A stretch of 53,304 nucleotides of DNA. Source: CAYGUI01 sp964353115. Its GTDB lineage: Bacteria > Pseudomonadota > Gammaproteobacteria > JAGOUU01. This document shows, one piece after another, positions 8,373 to 17,030 of the stretch; the stretch's first letter is position 1; each line of letters begins with the position of its first letter. A program made the translations under genes and the position numbers. Location: contig CAYGUI010000004.1 in assembly GCA_964353115.1 (NCBI GenBank), positions 1 through 53,304 on the forward strand, read 5' to 3'. The notes under the pieces are model-generated. The model saw only the letters and a program-made list of their open reading frames with translations, ran no database searches and had not been told where the DNA came from.

Positions 8373-8424
8373 ACTAATTCCTATGTTGTCATTTTGGCGA
8401 ATTATATCATGAATTTTTGAGATA

Positions 8425-8433
8425 TGTTATAAT
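8425..8433 (+). promoter_or_regulatory. Extended -10 promoter of the nucleosidase gene
   Basis: TGTTATAAT is a perfect extended -10 (TGn plus TATAAT) 45 bases before the ATG at 8478. There is no good -35, which extended -10 promoters tolerate. It lies in the 105-base gap between divergent genes. Confidence 0.5.
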
Positions 8434-8477
8434 CCTGCCCTAATATTAATTCGAGATAAATTTAAAATATTATTGCT

Positions 8478-9257
8478 ATGTTTTTGAGAATAATTTTATT
8501 ATTAATGATGTTTTTTAATATTGCTGAGGCCAAAATGAATACTACTGATAAAGTTAGTACTGTTGGAATAATAATTCCAATGGAAGAGGAATCTAGATAT
8601 CTTAAAACAGTAATTAAAGATCAAAAAATTGAAAAAATTAATCATATTAAATATATCTCTGGAAAATTACATAATAAAGATGTTGTTTTAGCGATGTCTG
8701 GTCTTGGGAAAATTAATGCCTCAATTGTTGCAACGAGATTAATACGAGATTTTAATCCAGATTTGATTTTAATTTTTGGATCATCTGGTGGTATTAGCTC
8801 ACGATTGAATAAAAAAGAAGTCGTAATTGGGGGAAATGTTATAAATGTTGATTTGGGTGAATTAACTGAAAGTGGTGTGAAGTTTCAATATGAGAAGTAT
8901 TTATATAGCCCACAAAAAGAAGAAAGTTTGCCGCTAAGTTTTAAATTAAATGATAATTTAGTAAAAATAGCTCAAGAATTAAATAAAAAGAATAAAGATA
9001 TAATTTTAGGTAGTATCGCAACCAGTGATGCTCTTCCTAATTCACCATCACAGGTAAAATTAATGAAATCTTCAGGAATTGATGTTATTGAAATGGAAGG
9101 GGCTGCAGTAATGCAAACCTGTTGGATGTTTGATATTCCATGTGCAGTTATTCGTGGTGTTAGTAATAATCCTGATGAAAAAATTACGCCAGAAGACATG
9201 GAAACTGCCGGCACCAATGCTGCAAAGGTCGTAGAAGATCTACTTAGGATTTTCTAA
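8478..9257 (+). CDS. Exported 5'-methylthioadenosine/S-adenosylhomocysteine nucleosidase-like protein
   Basis: The family splits adenine from methylthioadenosine or S-adenosylhomocysteine. VGIIIPMEEES at 28-38, LAMSGLGKINAS near 73, FGSSGGIS near 100, DVIEMEGAAVMQ near 200 with the substrate-binding Met-Glu, and VIRGVSNN near 221 follow the MTA/SAH nucleosidase pattern. ATSDALP near 182 supplies the region of the catalytic Asp. Unlike the cytosolic enzyme (about 230 aa), this one starts with MFLRIILLLMMFFNIAEA, a signal peptide with an AEA cleavage site. An internal ATG at 8535 would remove it, but the ORF and the promoter position favour 8478. The end overlaps the ABC ATPase gene by 18 bases, tail to tail. 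A periplasmic location is inferred. Confidence 0.85.
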   Translation: MFLRIILLLMMFFNIAEAKMNTTDKVSTVGIIIPMEEESRYLKTVIKDQKIEKINHIKYISGKLHNKDVVLAMSGLGKINASIVATRLIRDFNPDLILIFGSSGGISSRLNKKEVVIGGNVINVDLGELTESGVKFQYEKYLYSPQKEESLPLSFKLNDNLVKIAQELNKKNKDIILGSIATSDALPNSPSQVKLMKSSGIDVIEMEGAAVMQTCWMFDIPCAVIRGVSNNPDEKITPEDMETAGTNAAKVVEDLLRIF

Positions 9258-10550
9258 GCTTAGTTCGCCAGTATCAAAATCATAAGCGTACAGCTCTGCA
9301 TAGCGCCCCCAATCAATTGCGGTTTCTAATACGCGCTCTGCTTCTTCTTCGCTTAATTTTTTCTCCAGCTCATTAACGAAAACGTCTTCATTTACGCGTT
9401 GATTTGGTGAGCTCATAATTACTTGCTTAATATGATGTGCAAGCGGAACGTTGGCTTCTAACTGACGAGCAAAGATTTTTTTCTTATTTAAAATGTCTTC
9501 TTCGGCATATAATTTACCAACTTCAGTTGCTTGTAAAATACCATCTTTTACAAATGCGAATTTTAAAATATCTAATGTTTCAATAATTGGGAATAAATCA
9601 TCAACATTAAGGTGTAAGTCATCAGCAATTTCTGATAAATCTCCGCGATGATGCTCTTCTTCAAAAGTTAAAGTTTCTAATAATCCGGTTAATTCTGATA
9701 ATTCGATGTCAGGTAATCTATGGCTAATATCAAAAACTTTTTCGTCTTTTTCAATATTTTTTATATTTGCAGCTTTTTTCTCAATTCTTTTGCTTGTCAT
9801 TGATAAATAAACTTCATTAATCAATTCACGTACTTTTTCATCTTGTGATGCGCGGGGGTGGGGTATATCAACTTTAAGTTCAGTTTTTATCTCACCAGGA
9901 TCAGAAGAAAAAATAATAATTCGATCAGCCATCATCACGGCTTCTTCAATATTATGCGTAACCTGTAAAATTCCTTTAATACGAGTTTGTTTTTCATGCC
10001 ATAAATCTAATAAGTCAGTTCTTAGATTTTCAGCAGTTAAGACATCAAGTGCTGAAAAAGCTTCATCTAGCAATAATAAATTAGGCTCAACAACTAAAGC
10101 GCGAGCAAGTCCTACACGTTGTCGCATGCCGCCAGATAATTCTTTTGGATAAGCAGATTCAAAACCGTCAAGACCAATGGTATCAATTGCTTTAAGAGCG
10201 CGTCTGCGACGCTCATCAGCGGCAACGCCCAATGCTTCAAGTCCAAGCTCTACATTTCCAAGTACAGTTAACCATGGCATAAGTGCGAAGCTTTGAAAAA
10301 CCATGGCAATCCCTTGGACAGGTTTATTAATCATGTCATCTTCAAAAAAAGCTTCACCATTTGATGGCTTAATTAATCCAGATATAATACGCAATAATGT
10401 TGATTTTCCTGAGCCTGATTTGCCAAGTAAAGCAACGATTTCGCCTTCTTTCATAGTGAAGTTAATATCTTTTAAGACTAAAAATTCACTTTTTCCAGCG
10501 CGTTTAAAGCTTTTATTAATATTTTTTAAAGATAATAAAGTATTGCTCAT
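9240..10550 (-). CDS. ABC transporter ATP-binding protein, nitrate/sulfonate/bicarbonate type, with C-terminal AAA-associated domain
   Basis: The cytoplasmic ATPase of an importer. Residues 1-250 form the nucleotide-binding domain: Walker A GKSGSGKST near 43-51, Q-loop MVFQSFALMPW, signature LSGGMRQRVGLARAL near 139, Walker B NLLLLDEAFSALD near 157 and H-loop VTHNIEEAV. This resembles the SsuB/TauB/NrtD group. Residues about 280-436 are an added acidic, helical domain of the AAA-associated C-terminal type found with such ATPases, probably regulatory. It lies 16 bases after the permease gene in one operon. No solute-binding protein gene is in the window, so the substrate cannot be assigned. 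Confidence 0.92.
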   Translation of the reverse strand: MSNTLLSLKNINKSFKRAGKSEFLVLKDINFTMKEGEIVALLGKSGSGKSTLLRIISGLIKPSNGEAFFEDDMINKPVQGIAMVFQSFALMPWLTVLGNVELGLEALGVAADERRRRALKAIDTIGLDGFESAYPKELSGGMRQRVGLARALVVEPNLLLLDEAFSALDVLTAENLRTDLLDLWHEKQTRIKGILQVTHNIEEAVMMADRIIIFSSDPGEIKTELKVDIPHPRASQDEKVRELINEVYLSMTSKRIEKKAANIKNIEKDEKVFDISHRLPDIELSELTGLLETLTFEEEHHRGDLSEIADDLHLNVDDLFPIIETLDILKFAFVKDGILQATEVGKLYAEEDILNKKKIFARQLEANVPLAHHIKQVIMSSPNQRVNEDVFVNELEKKLSEEEAERVLETAIDWGRYAELYAYDFDTGELSLENPK

Positions 10551-10566
10551 AATGTAATATAGATAA

Positions 10567-12339
10567 TTAATTTATTGAAAAACGGCTTTCGGCCATATTA
10601 TATAATCTTTGCCACAGTAATTTATTTATTAGTACAACGATAATGCTCATAACCGCAATGCCAAGAGCCTCATCGGCAAAATTACCTACATTTTCTGCTT
10701 TAGTAATATAGGAACCTATGCCACTAGCAGTTAGCGTTGTATTTCCCCATTTTACGACTTCAGTAATTATGCTGGCATTCCATGCTCCACCTGCGGCAGT
10801 AATTAGTCCAGTAACGTAGTAGGGAAATATTGCTGGCAAAACAAATCTTTTCCACCATAGTGTTTTAGAAACACCAAAGTTTCTTACAGCGTATCGTAAT
10901 TCTTTTGGTATAACAGATGCTCCTGCTATCACGTTAAATAAAATATACCACTGAGTACCAATAATTAATAAAGGTGCTGTCCATATTTGAAAATTAAGAT
11001 TAAAAGCAATAATTAAGCTAACTGCTAATGGATAAATTAAGTTTGGTGGAAATGCAGCTAAAAATTGAATAATTGGTTGACAAACTTTTGTTGCGCGTGG
11101 ATTCATACCAATCCACACTCCGATCGGCACCCAAACCAATGAGCAAATAATCAATAGAATAAAAATTCTAAATCCGGTTATAAATCCTAAATAAAATACA
11201 TGCGCAATTTGCATAACAGAAAAGTGCTGTCGTGCAAAAGATATGAATAAATAACAAGAATATAAAATAAAAATTAAAATTAGATAATCTAATAAAGTAG
11301 GTAAAAATTTTAATAATTTATTTAAATATTTATCAAAAGTTTTATTTGTTAATTTTTTATGAGAATTATTTTTTTTATTTTTAATAAAAAATTTATTTCT
11401 AAAAATTTTATTAAAAATAATAGAAATATAATTAATTAGAGTGTTAACTAATCTTGTACTTTGAAATATATTTAGCACCCATGATTCATTTCCCTCCGTC
11501 TCATCACTGTCAGAGTTATCATTGTTTTTAAATTTTTCTGACCATGCTATTAGTGGTCGGAACATAAATTGATCATAAAGAGTTATGATAATAAACATGC
11601 TTATAATGGCATACCAAATTGCAGTCATATCTTTATTACTAATAGCTAAAGCTATATAAGATCCAATTCCAGGTAAATTAATATCCTGATTGGCGATAGA
11701 GATAGATTCTGAAGCTACAACAAAAAACCAACCACCAGACATGGACATCATCATATTCCAAATTAAGCTTGGTGCAGCGAAAGGTGCTTCAACACGCCAA
11801 AATCTTTTCCAAGCATTTAATTGAAAAACTTGAGATGCTTCAATTAGCTCATGAGGTATAGTTTTTAGTGATTGATAAAAGCTTATGGCCATGTTCCATG
11901 CTTGCGAAGTAAAAATCGCAAAAATTGAGGCGCATTCAGGTCCTAATAATCTATTTGGAAATAAAGAAATAAAAAACGGAGTTAATAAAGTTAAGAAACC
12001 TAAAATAGGTACAGATTGCAAAATATCAATTGCTGGTAAAATTATTCTTTCAGCTCGCTTATATTTTGCAGCTAATGTTCCAAATATAAATGTAAACAAC
12101 AAAGAAAATATTAGGGCAATTAGCATTCGTAAAATACTTCTTATTGAGTAAAGCGGTAAATACTTTGGATCTAAAGATATATGTGTAGCTATGCCTAAAC
12201 TATATGGCGTGCTCATAGCTTGAGCTGCTTTTATAAAAATAGTTAAGATTCCAAAAAATAGAATTATTGCAAAAAAATCCCAAATATTTGGAATAAAAGA
12301 TTGTGTTATTGGTTGATCAAAACGTTGTTTAGCCGACAT
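10567..12339 (-). CDS. ABC transporter permease, two fused binding-protein-dependent permease domains
   Basis: The inner-membrane channel of the importer whose ATPase lies directly downstream. The 590 residues hold two similar BPD-type permease halves (about 80-275 and 370-585) joined by a Lys/Asn-rich linker near 280-345. Each half has the ATPase-contact loop: EASQVFQLNAWKRFWRVEAP near 168 and RNFGVSKTLWWKRFVLPAIF near 485, both variants of the EAA loop. One polypeptide thus replaces the usual dimer. The second half ends with GGAWNASIITEVVKWG, typical of SsuC/TauC-like permeases. The start ATG gives a cytoplasmic N-terminus before the first helix (about 18-40). Confidence 0.9.
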   Translation of the reverse strand: MSAKQRFDQPITQSFIPNIWDFFAIILFFGILTIFIKAAQAMSTPYSLGIATHISLDPKYLPLYSIRSILRMLIALIFSLLFTFIFGTLAAKYKRAERIILPAIDILQSVPILGFLTLLTPFFISLFPNRLLGPECASIFAIFTSQAWNMAISFYQSLKTIPHELIEASQVFQLNAWKRFWRVEAPFAAPSLIWNMMMSMSGGWFFVVASESISIANQDINLPGIGSYIALAISNKDMTAIWYAIISMFIIITLYDQFMFRPLIAWSEKFKNNDNSDSDETEGNESWVLNIFQSTRLVNTLINYISIIFNKIFRNKFFIKNKKNNSHKKLTNKTFDKYLNKLLKFLPTLLDYLILIFILYSCYLFISFARQHFSVMQIAHVFYLGFITGFRIFILLIICSLVWVPIGVWIGMNPRATKVCQPIIQFLAAFPPNLIYPLAVSLIIAFNLNFQIWTAPLLIIGTQWYILFNVIAGASVIPKELRYAVRNFGVSKTLWWKRFVLPAIFPYYVTGLITAAGGAWNASIITEVVKWGNTTLTASGIGSYITKAENVGNFADEALGIAVMSIIVVLINKLLWQRLYNMAESRFSIN

Positions 12340-12390
12340 GTCATAAGTATATATTCTATAGTGTTATAAGGCAATCTCCGTACTTTATCC

Positions 12391-12414
12391 TATAATTAAT
12401 TTAGTTAAAGGAGG
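12391..12414 (+). promoter_or_regulatory. -10 element and strong ribosome binding site of the 91-aa orphan
   Basis: TATAAT at 12391-12396 is followed by AAAGGAGG at 12407-12414, a near-perfect Shine-Dalgarno sequence four bases before ATG 12419. The -35 is not convincing. Such a strong ribosome site supports the short gene that follows. Confidence 0.6.
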
Positions 12415-12418
12415 AAAT

Positions 12419-12694
12419 ATGCAAGAAGATTTTTCGCCAGGTACTATTGTACGTGTGGTTAGAGTTGTTGTTTCGGATAATGAATTAGATTCCAATGATT
12501 CTATTTCTGTAAGATCAACAAGTCCAAGCGTTGATCGTACAAATCCCAATGATTGTTCATCTTTTTATCTTTCATCACCAGTATCGTTATACGGATCATT
12601 TGATAGTTTACTTGATGATTTAGATCAAGGGGTAGGATTATCTCCAGGGCCTCTTTCTACACCGGTATTAAGAAGACGTCGGGCTACAGTTTAG
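12419..12694 (+). CDS. Small acidic Ser/Asp-rich hypothetical protein (91 aa)
   Basis: I do not recognise this protein. It is rich in Ser, Asp, Pro and Val, with no membrane segment, and is probably largely disordered; the last residues (VLRRRRATV) are strongly basic. A near-perfect ribosome site, a TATAAT element and A/T-ending codons support expression. Its 3' end overlaps the end of the convergent 322-aa gene by 11 bases. It faces away from the ABC transporter operon. An acidic low-complexity body with a basic tail is also seen in other orphans in this window. Confidence 0.6.
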   Translation: MQEDFSPGTIVRVVRVVVSDNELDSNDSISVRSTSPSVDRTNPNDCSSFYLSSPVSLYGSFDSLLDDLDQGVGLSPGPLSTPVLRRRRATV

Positions 12695-13652
12695 GTGGCT
12701 CTGCTGGTTTTGTTGCAGCAGCTAATCTTTCTGCTGTGTGGTGAACTCCTGTGCGTGCAGCAGCTGCAGCAGCGTACGCGGAATTTGTCACTGCAGATCC
12801 AAACCAAATAAGACCTGCTTGGCTAGATCCTGCGGCGGCAGCTACAAAACCTCGAGCTTTTTCTTGGAATGGAACTACAGAAGTAGTTGAGGAATCCTCG
12901 GTTGGCTTTTCTATAGCTTCAATTATTTCTTGTATTTTTTCTTTAGCTAAATTTATAGATATTTCACTATTTATTACTTGTAATAATATTCCGTCGTAAT
13001 TTTTTCGTACAGAACTTAATTGTTCTCTACGCTCATTAACATATTGTAAAAAATTATCTAAAGATGAAATATGTGCATTTATAATTAAAATAATCGTTTC
13101 TTTTAAAAGGCTATCCCGGGATAATTTTTTAATAAGTGCCTTTTGAACTCCTAACATCATTTTAAGTTGGATTAAAGTTTGCCCATATTTTTCACCATAA
13201 CGTCCTAATTGTTCGGGAGGGTCTTTAAATATAATATTAAATATATAATTTTTGCTTTCATGGTTTATTAATGAGAAAAAATCACAAATTATTTTACAAA
13301 ATTCATTGCTAATAGTTTCAGGAAAAAATTCTTTTATTGCAGGATGAAGATCTAGCGGATAAATAACGGGATAAGTATTTTTAAGTAATTCTGCTCTAAT
13401 TTTGGGAACTGTTAATTCATTAAATTCATCAGGAATATCTAATTTATCTAATTGATCTAGAAGTGGTTGTATATCAAATCCATCGGCATCAGTAGCTATA
13501 ATAAACATTCTTTCTAGGTCATTAAAAGAATCATGCTCAGGATTAAGAGCATCTAAATTTATTCTACTAAAAAGAGATGGTGATATATTTTCTGAACTAC
13601 TTGCAGCGGCTGCAGCTTTTATCGCAGGATCGTTAGGATTTTCTTCCAACAT
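12684..13652 (-). CDS. Hypothetical helical protein with Ala-rich C-terminus (322 aa)
   Basis: I do not recognise this protein. The N-terminus is low-complexity (IKAAAAASSSENISPSLFSR). Residues about 30-255 look alpha-helical and acidic, without membrane segments. The last 55 residues are Ala-rich, with GFVAAAAGSSQAGLIWFGSA and YAAAAAART, then a Lys/Pro end. Similar Ala-rich ends occur in the orphans at 25389-27047, 30010-32037 and 50924-52258. It lies upstream of nothing obvious: rho begins 49 bases away on the same strand but is upstream in transcription. Placement between housekeeping genes and the tail suggest a lineage-specific, possibly secreted protein. That is an inference. Confidence 0.65.
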   Translation of the reverse strand: MLEENPNDPAIKAAAAASSSENISPSLFSRINLDALNPEHDSFNDLERMFIIATDADGFDIQPLLDQLDKLDIPDEFNELTVPKIRAELLKNTYPVIYPLDLHPAIKEFFPETISNEFCKIICDFFSLINHESKNYIFNIIFKDPPEQLGRYGEKYGQTLIQLKMMLGVQKALIKKLSRDSLLKETIILIINAHISSLDNFLQYVNERREQLSSVRKNYDGILLQVINSEISINLAKEKIQEIIEAIEKPTEDSSTTSVVPFQEKARGFVAAAAGSSQAGLIWFGSAVTNSAYAAAAAARTGVHHTAERLAAATKPAEPPKL

Positions 13653-13701
13653 AGGTCTATTTTCTCCATAAAACAGTATGTTGGAAGATTATAACAAATT
13701 T

Positions 13702-14958
13702 TTAACGCTTCATCGAATCAAAAAATTCATCGTTAGTTTTGCTAGTTTCCATGCGCTCAATTAAAAATTCGATAGCTGCAAGTTCATCCATAGGGTGTAA
13801 TATTTTACGTAATATCCACATTTTTTGTAATTCATCAGAGTTTACAATTAATTCTTCACGACGAGTACCCGATCTGTTGATATTAATAGCAGGAAATACG
13901 CGTTTTTCGGAAATATTACGTGATAAGAATACTTCCATATTACCAGTGCCTTTAAATTCTTCGAAAATAACTTCGTCCATTTTAGAGCCAGTATCGATAA
14001 GACACGTAGAAATAATAGTTAAGCTACCGCCTTCTTCAACATTTCGTGCAGCACCAAAGAATCTTTTTGGTCGTTGTAATGCGTTAGCATCAACACCACC
14101 AGTTAGAACTTTTCCTGAAGATGGCAGGCTTGTATTATATGCGCGAGCAAGACGAGTCATAGAATCTAATAAAATTACCACGTCTTTTTTGTGCTCAACC
14201 AATCTTTTAGCTTTTTCAATTACCATTTCGGCAACTTGAACGTGACGCGCTGCAGGCTCATCAAAAGTACTAGCAACAACTTCAGCTTTAACAGAGCGTT
14301 TCATATCAGTTACTTCTTCTGGACGTTCATCAATCATTAAAACAATAACTATGCACTCTGGATGATTATTAGTTATAGAGTGAGCAATGTTTTGCATCAT
14401 CATTGTTTTACCAGCTTTTGGCTGCGATACAATAAGTCCACGCTGACCTTTACCAATAGGAGCACAAAGATCTACAACTCTTGCGGTTATATCATCTTTA
14501 GTACCATTACCACGCTCAAGTTTAATTCTTTCATCGGGAAATAAGGCTGTTAAATCTTCAAAAGGAATTTTATTTTGATTACTTTCTACGCTATCACCGT
14601 TAACTGTTTCAACTTTTTGTAGCGCAAAATAACGCTCATTATCTTTTGGAGCTCTAATAGTTCCATTTACGGTGTCACCAGTGCGTAAATTAAAACGACG
14701 AATTTGATTTGGAGATACATAAATATCATCAGGACCTGGAAGATAAGAAGAATCAGATGATCTTAAAAATCCAAAACCATCCGGTAATTTTTCAAGAATA
14801 CCGCAGCCTAAAATATCTTTTTCTTTTTTTACAGAAGCTTTTAAGATAGAGAAAATTAATTGTTGTTTAGGCGCACCAACTAAATTAGTAATATTTAGTT
14901 CTTTAGCAATTTCTTGTAGTTGGACGGGGGTTTTTTGTTTAAGTTCGTTAAGATTCAT
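13702..14958 (-). CDS. rho: Transcription termination factor Rho
   Basis: Rho is the hexameric RNA helicase that ends transcription of untranslated RNA. The 418 residues (E. coli 419) include the N-terminal helical domain (MNLNELKQKTPVQLQEIAKE), the RNA-binding cold-shock-like fold with GFGFLRS and YVSPNQIRRFNLRTGD, Walker A PKAGKTMM near 181, the DERPEEVTDM block near 210, Walker B VVILLDSMTRLARAYN near 262, and the Q/R-loop region GGVDANALQRPKRFFGAARN. All key parts are present. It follows trxA on the same strand, with its own promoter in between. Confidence 0.99.
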   Translation of the reverse strand: MNLNELKQKTPVQLQEIAKELNITNLVGAPKQQLIFSILKASVKKEKDILGCGILEKLPDGFGFLRSSDSSYLPGPDDIYVSPNQIRRFNLRTGDTVNGTIRAPKDNERYFALQKVETVNGDSVESNQNKIPFEDLTALFPDERIKLERGNGTKDDITARVVDLCAPIGKGQRGLIVSQPKAGKTMMMQNIAHSITNNHPECIVIVLMIDERPEEVTDMKRSVKAEVVASTFDEPAARHVQVAEMVIEKAKRLVEHKKDVVILLDSMTRLARAYNTSLPSSGKVLTGGVDANALQRPKRFFGAARNVEEGGSLTIISTCLIDTGSKMDEVIFEEFKGTGNMEVFLSRNISEKRVFPAININRSGTRREELIVNSDELQKMWILRKILHPMDELAAIEFLIERMETSKTNDEFFDSMKR

Positions 14959-14973
14959 ATTATTTTCCGATTT

Positions 14974-15003
14974 TTATAATGGATTTTTTGTTGGTTTTGT
15001 TAA
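14974..15003 (-). promoter_or_regulatory. Candidate promoter of rho
   Basis: On the reverse strand TTAACA and TTATAA are separated by 18 bases, with the -10 about 15 bases before the rho start codon. The leader would be very short. The leader holds no long attenuator-like region of the type that controls rho in E. coli. Confidence 0.45.
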
Positions 15004-15016
15004 GAGTAAAGAAATT

Positions 15017-15033
15017 GCCCTAAGATTTAGGGC
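15017..15033 (-). terminator. Hairpin after trxA, possible terminator
   Basis: GCCCTAA-ATC-TTAGGGC is a perfect 7-bp stem with a 3-base loop, followed on the reverse strand by AATTTCTTTACT. The T tract is interrupted, so termination may be partial. It separates trxA from rho. Confidence 0.55.
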
Positions 15034-15067
15034 GAGTGATGATTATTTATTTTATGTAATTTTAATA

Positions 15068-15403
15068 TTAATTAATTATGCCATCTATAAATGCAGCTAA
15101 TTGAGATTTTGACATAGCGCCAACTTTAGTTGCTTCAACAGCACCTTGTTTGAATATTAACAAGGCTGGTATGCCGCGAATTCCATACTGAGCTGCTACG
15201 TTTGGATTATTATCGACATTTAACTTGGCAACTTTAATTTTTCCAGTATAAGATTCCGCAATTTCGTCAACAATTGGACCTAGCATTTTGCATGGGCCGC
15301 ACCATTCTGCCCAAAAATCGACTAAAACAGGTAAATCAGATTTTAAAACTTCTTCTTCAAAATTTGTTTCATTTGCTTCTATTACCGCATGGGACATAGA
15401 CAT
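15068..15403 (-). CDS. trxA: Thioredoxin
   Basis: A general cytosolic disulfide reductase. The 111-residue protein has the active site WAEWCGPCKMLGP near 31-43, the buried Asp region LVDFWAEW, and the cis-Pro motif GIRGIPALLIFKQG near 74-88. Length and motifs are those of TrxA. AAGGAGAA precedes the ATG at a normal distance. The trxA-rho neighbourhood is common in gammaproteobacteria. Confidence 0.98.
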   Translation of the reverse strand: MSMSHAVIEANETNFEEEVLKSDLPVLVDFWAEWCGPCKMLGPIVDEIAESYTGKIKVAKLNVDNNPNVAAQYGIRGIPALLIFKQGAVEATKVGAMSKSQLAAFIDGIIN

Positions 15404-15477
15404 GATTCTCCTTCAAGATTTATGTGATTTGAAAATTTATAGATATGATGATAAAGATAATACATGGTTAAATTTTA

Positions 15478-15774
15478 TTAATCAAGACTGACATCGCTTT
15501 TATCGTCACTGTTGCATATTTGCAGGCCATTATTTTCAGCAAATTCAATCATTTGTCGGTAAAGCTCGGGATTGGATATTTTTAATTCTGGATCAATTAA
15601 TACGCATTTTAGACCGTTTTTTACCCCTGGCCGCAGCAAAGGGGAATAGATGATTTTTTGCTTTTTAAAGGTAGATAATGCTCCGCAAGTTCGTTCTACC
15701 CAGTCGCTGGGACGAAATTTTTTTCCTTCTGTAGTAATTCCTTGTATAATTATTATAGATTTTTTTGACGCCAT
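15478..15774 (-). CDS. DUF3579 family protein (98 aa)
   Basis: A small soluble protein matching my memory of the DUF3579 family of beta- and gammaproteobacteria: IIIIQGITTEGKKFRPSDWV at the N-terminus, then ERTCGALSTF, YSPLLRPG, KCVLIDPEL, and PELYRQMIEFAENNGLQI. The function is unknown. It ends 74 bases from the trxA start on the same strand. It is divergent from pssA with only 38 bases between the two start codons, so both promoters must be close together there. Confidence 0.85.
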   Translation of the reverse strand: MASKKSIIIIQGITTEGKKFRPSDWVERTCGALSTFKKQKIIYSPLLRPGVKNGLKCVLIDPELKISNPELYRQMIEFAENNGLQICNSDDKSDVSLD

Positions 15775-15812
15775 TGATAGATTACTAACCTCACAATAAT
15801 TATAGCAAACTT

Positions 15813-16547
15813 ATGAGAATCAAAGATAATACAATTAAAGGTATTTACATAATACCTAATTTACTGACCACCATGGCCCTTTTTTCAGGTTTTTATGCGA
15901 TTATAGCTGCCATATCAGGCCATTTTGGCTATGCTGCAATGGCTATATTTATAGGCCTAATTTTTGATGGTCTTGATGGTCGAGTTGCCAGGCTAATTAA
16001 TTCACAATCCGATTTTGGGGCCATGTATGATAGCTTGTCAGACGTTATGGTATTTGGGCTAGCCCCAGCACTTATAGCCTATTTATGGGGTCTTAGAGAC
16101 TTTGGAAAAATAGGGTGGTTAATATCTTTTTATTATGCCGCGGCGACAGCTCTTCGTTTAGCGCGTTTTAATTCCCAGCTAGAAGATGGTGGGGCCAGTC
16201 AATTTTTTAAAGGATTGCCTTGTCCTATGGCTGCAAGTTTGCTTGTGAGCTTTATTTGGGTTTGCCATAGTTATGGTTATTCAGATCTTTCATTTAAAGT
16301 AACAGTAGCGGTTTTAGCCTTTTTCTCTGCAAGTTTAATGCTGAGTAATATTCGTTATTATAGCTTTAAGAATTTTGATGCTCGTAAAAAAGTGCCTTTT
16401 TTATGGGGGGCTATCTTATTATTAATTATAGTAGTAATCTTTTTACATCCGCCAATTACTTTATTTTCAATAGCGATAATTTATACTTTAGCTGGAATTA
16501 TCTATACTTTACAGGCAAAAAAGTATAAAAAAACTATACTTAAATAA
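15813..16547 (+). CDS. pssA: CDP-diacylglycerol-serine O-phosphatidyltransferase
   Basis: The enzyme makes phosphatidylserine from CDP-diacylglycerol and L-serine, the first step toward phosphatidylethanolamine. The 244-residue integral membrane protein carries the CDP-alcohol phosphotransferase motif DGLDGRVARL followed by G and the DSLSD aspartates (about 51-74), with the DG..AR, G and paired Asp residues intact. Five or more hydrophobic helices follow. The N-terminus IYIIPNLLTTMALFSGFYAI is typical of the PssA type in Legionella and Bacillus, unlike the PLD-type enzyme of E. coli. It is probably monocistronic or paired with the dps-like gene 37 bases later. Confidence 0.93.
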   Translation: MRIKDNTIKGIYIIPNLLTTMALFSGFYAIIAAISGHFGYAAMAIFIGLIFDGLDGRVARLINSQSDFGAMYDSLSDVMVFGLAPALIAYLWGLRDFGKIGWLISFYYAAATALRLARFNSQLEDGGASQFFKGLPCPMAASLLVSFIWVCHSYGYSDLSFKVTVAVLAFFSASLMLSNIRYYSFKNFDARKKVPFLWGAILLLIIVVIFLHPPITLFSIAIIYTLAGIIYTLQAKKYKKTILK

Positions 16548-16584
16548 TTAAAGAAGTATAAATCTTAAATTAAGGGGAAATATT

Positions 16585-17016
16585 ATGGATAATACCGTTA
16601 AAAACTTAAATAAATTACTTGCTGATATTTACGTAATTTACTTCAAAACTCATAGTTTTCACTGGAATATAGTTGGTTTAGATTTTCGTGCTATGCATTT
16701 AATGCTAGAAGAGCATTATTTGAAATTTTTTGAGTTAACTGATGAAATTGCAGAAAGAATTCGCTCTCTTGGGAGCCCAGCACCTGTTAATTTGGCCAAA
16801 CTTTTACCTTTAGCAACATTAAAAGAAGAGGGCGAAGTAATATCTAGTGGCCATGAAATAATAGCTATAGTAATTAAAGATTTTGAAACTTTGATTAAAG
16901 AAATAAAAGCTATTCATCCTCAGATAGAAGATAATGATTTTGTTACCACTAATCTACTTGATGATATTTTAGGATATGTAGAAAAGTCTTTGTGGATGTT
17001 AAAAAGTAGTATTTAA
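16585..17016 (+). CDS. dps: Dps-like ferritin / DNA-starvation protection protein
   Basis: Dps proteins form 12-subunit cages that oxidise and store iron and protect DNA. The 143 residues form a single ferritin-like four-helix domain. The ferroxidase site is recognisable: THSFHWNIVGLDF near 22-34 (His and the H..W pattern), then HYLKFFELTDEIAERIRSLG near 49-68 with the D...E residues. There is no long N-terminal DNA-binding tail, so it is shorter than E. coli Dps (167). An AAGGGGAA ribosome site precedes the ATG. A perfect hairpin repeat follows at 17031-17063. Confidence 0.95.
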   Translation: MDNTVKNLNKLLADIYVIYFKTHSFHWNIVGLDFRAMHLMLEEHYLKFFELTDEIAERIRSLGSPAPVNLAKLLPLATLKEEGEVISSGHEIIAIVIKDFETLIKEIKAIHPQIEDNDFVTTNLLDDILGYVEKSLWMLKSSI

Positions 17017-17030
17017 GAATATATCCATCT

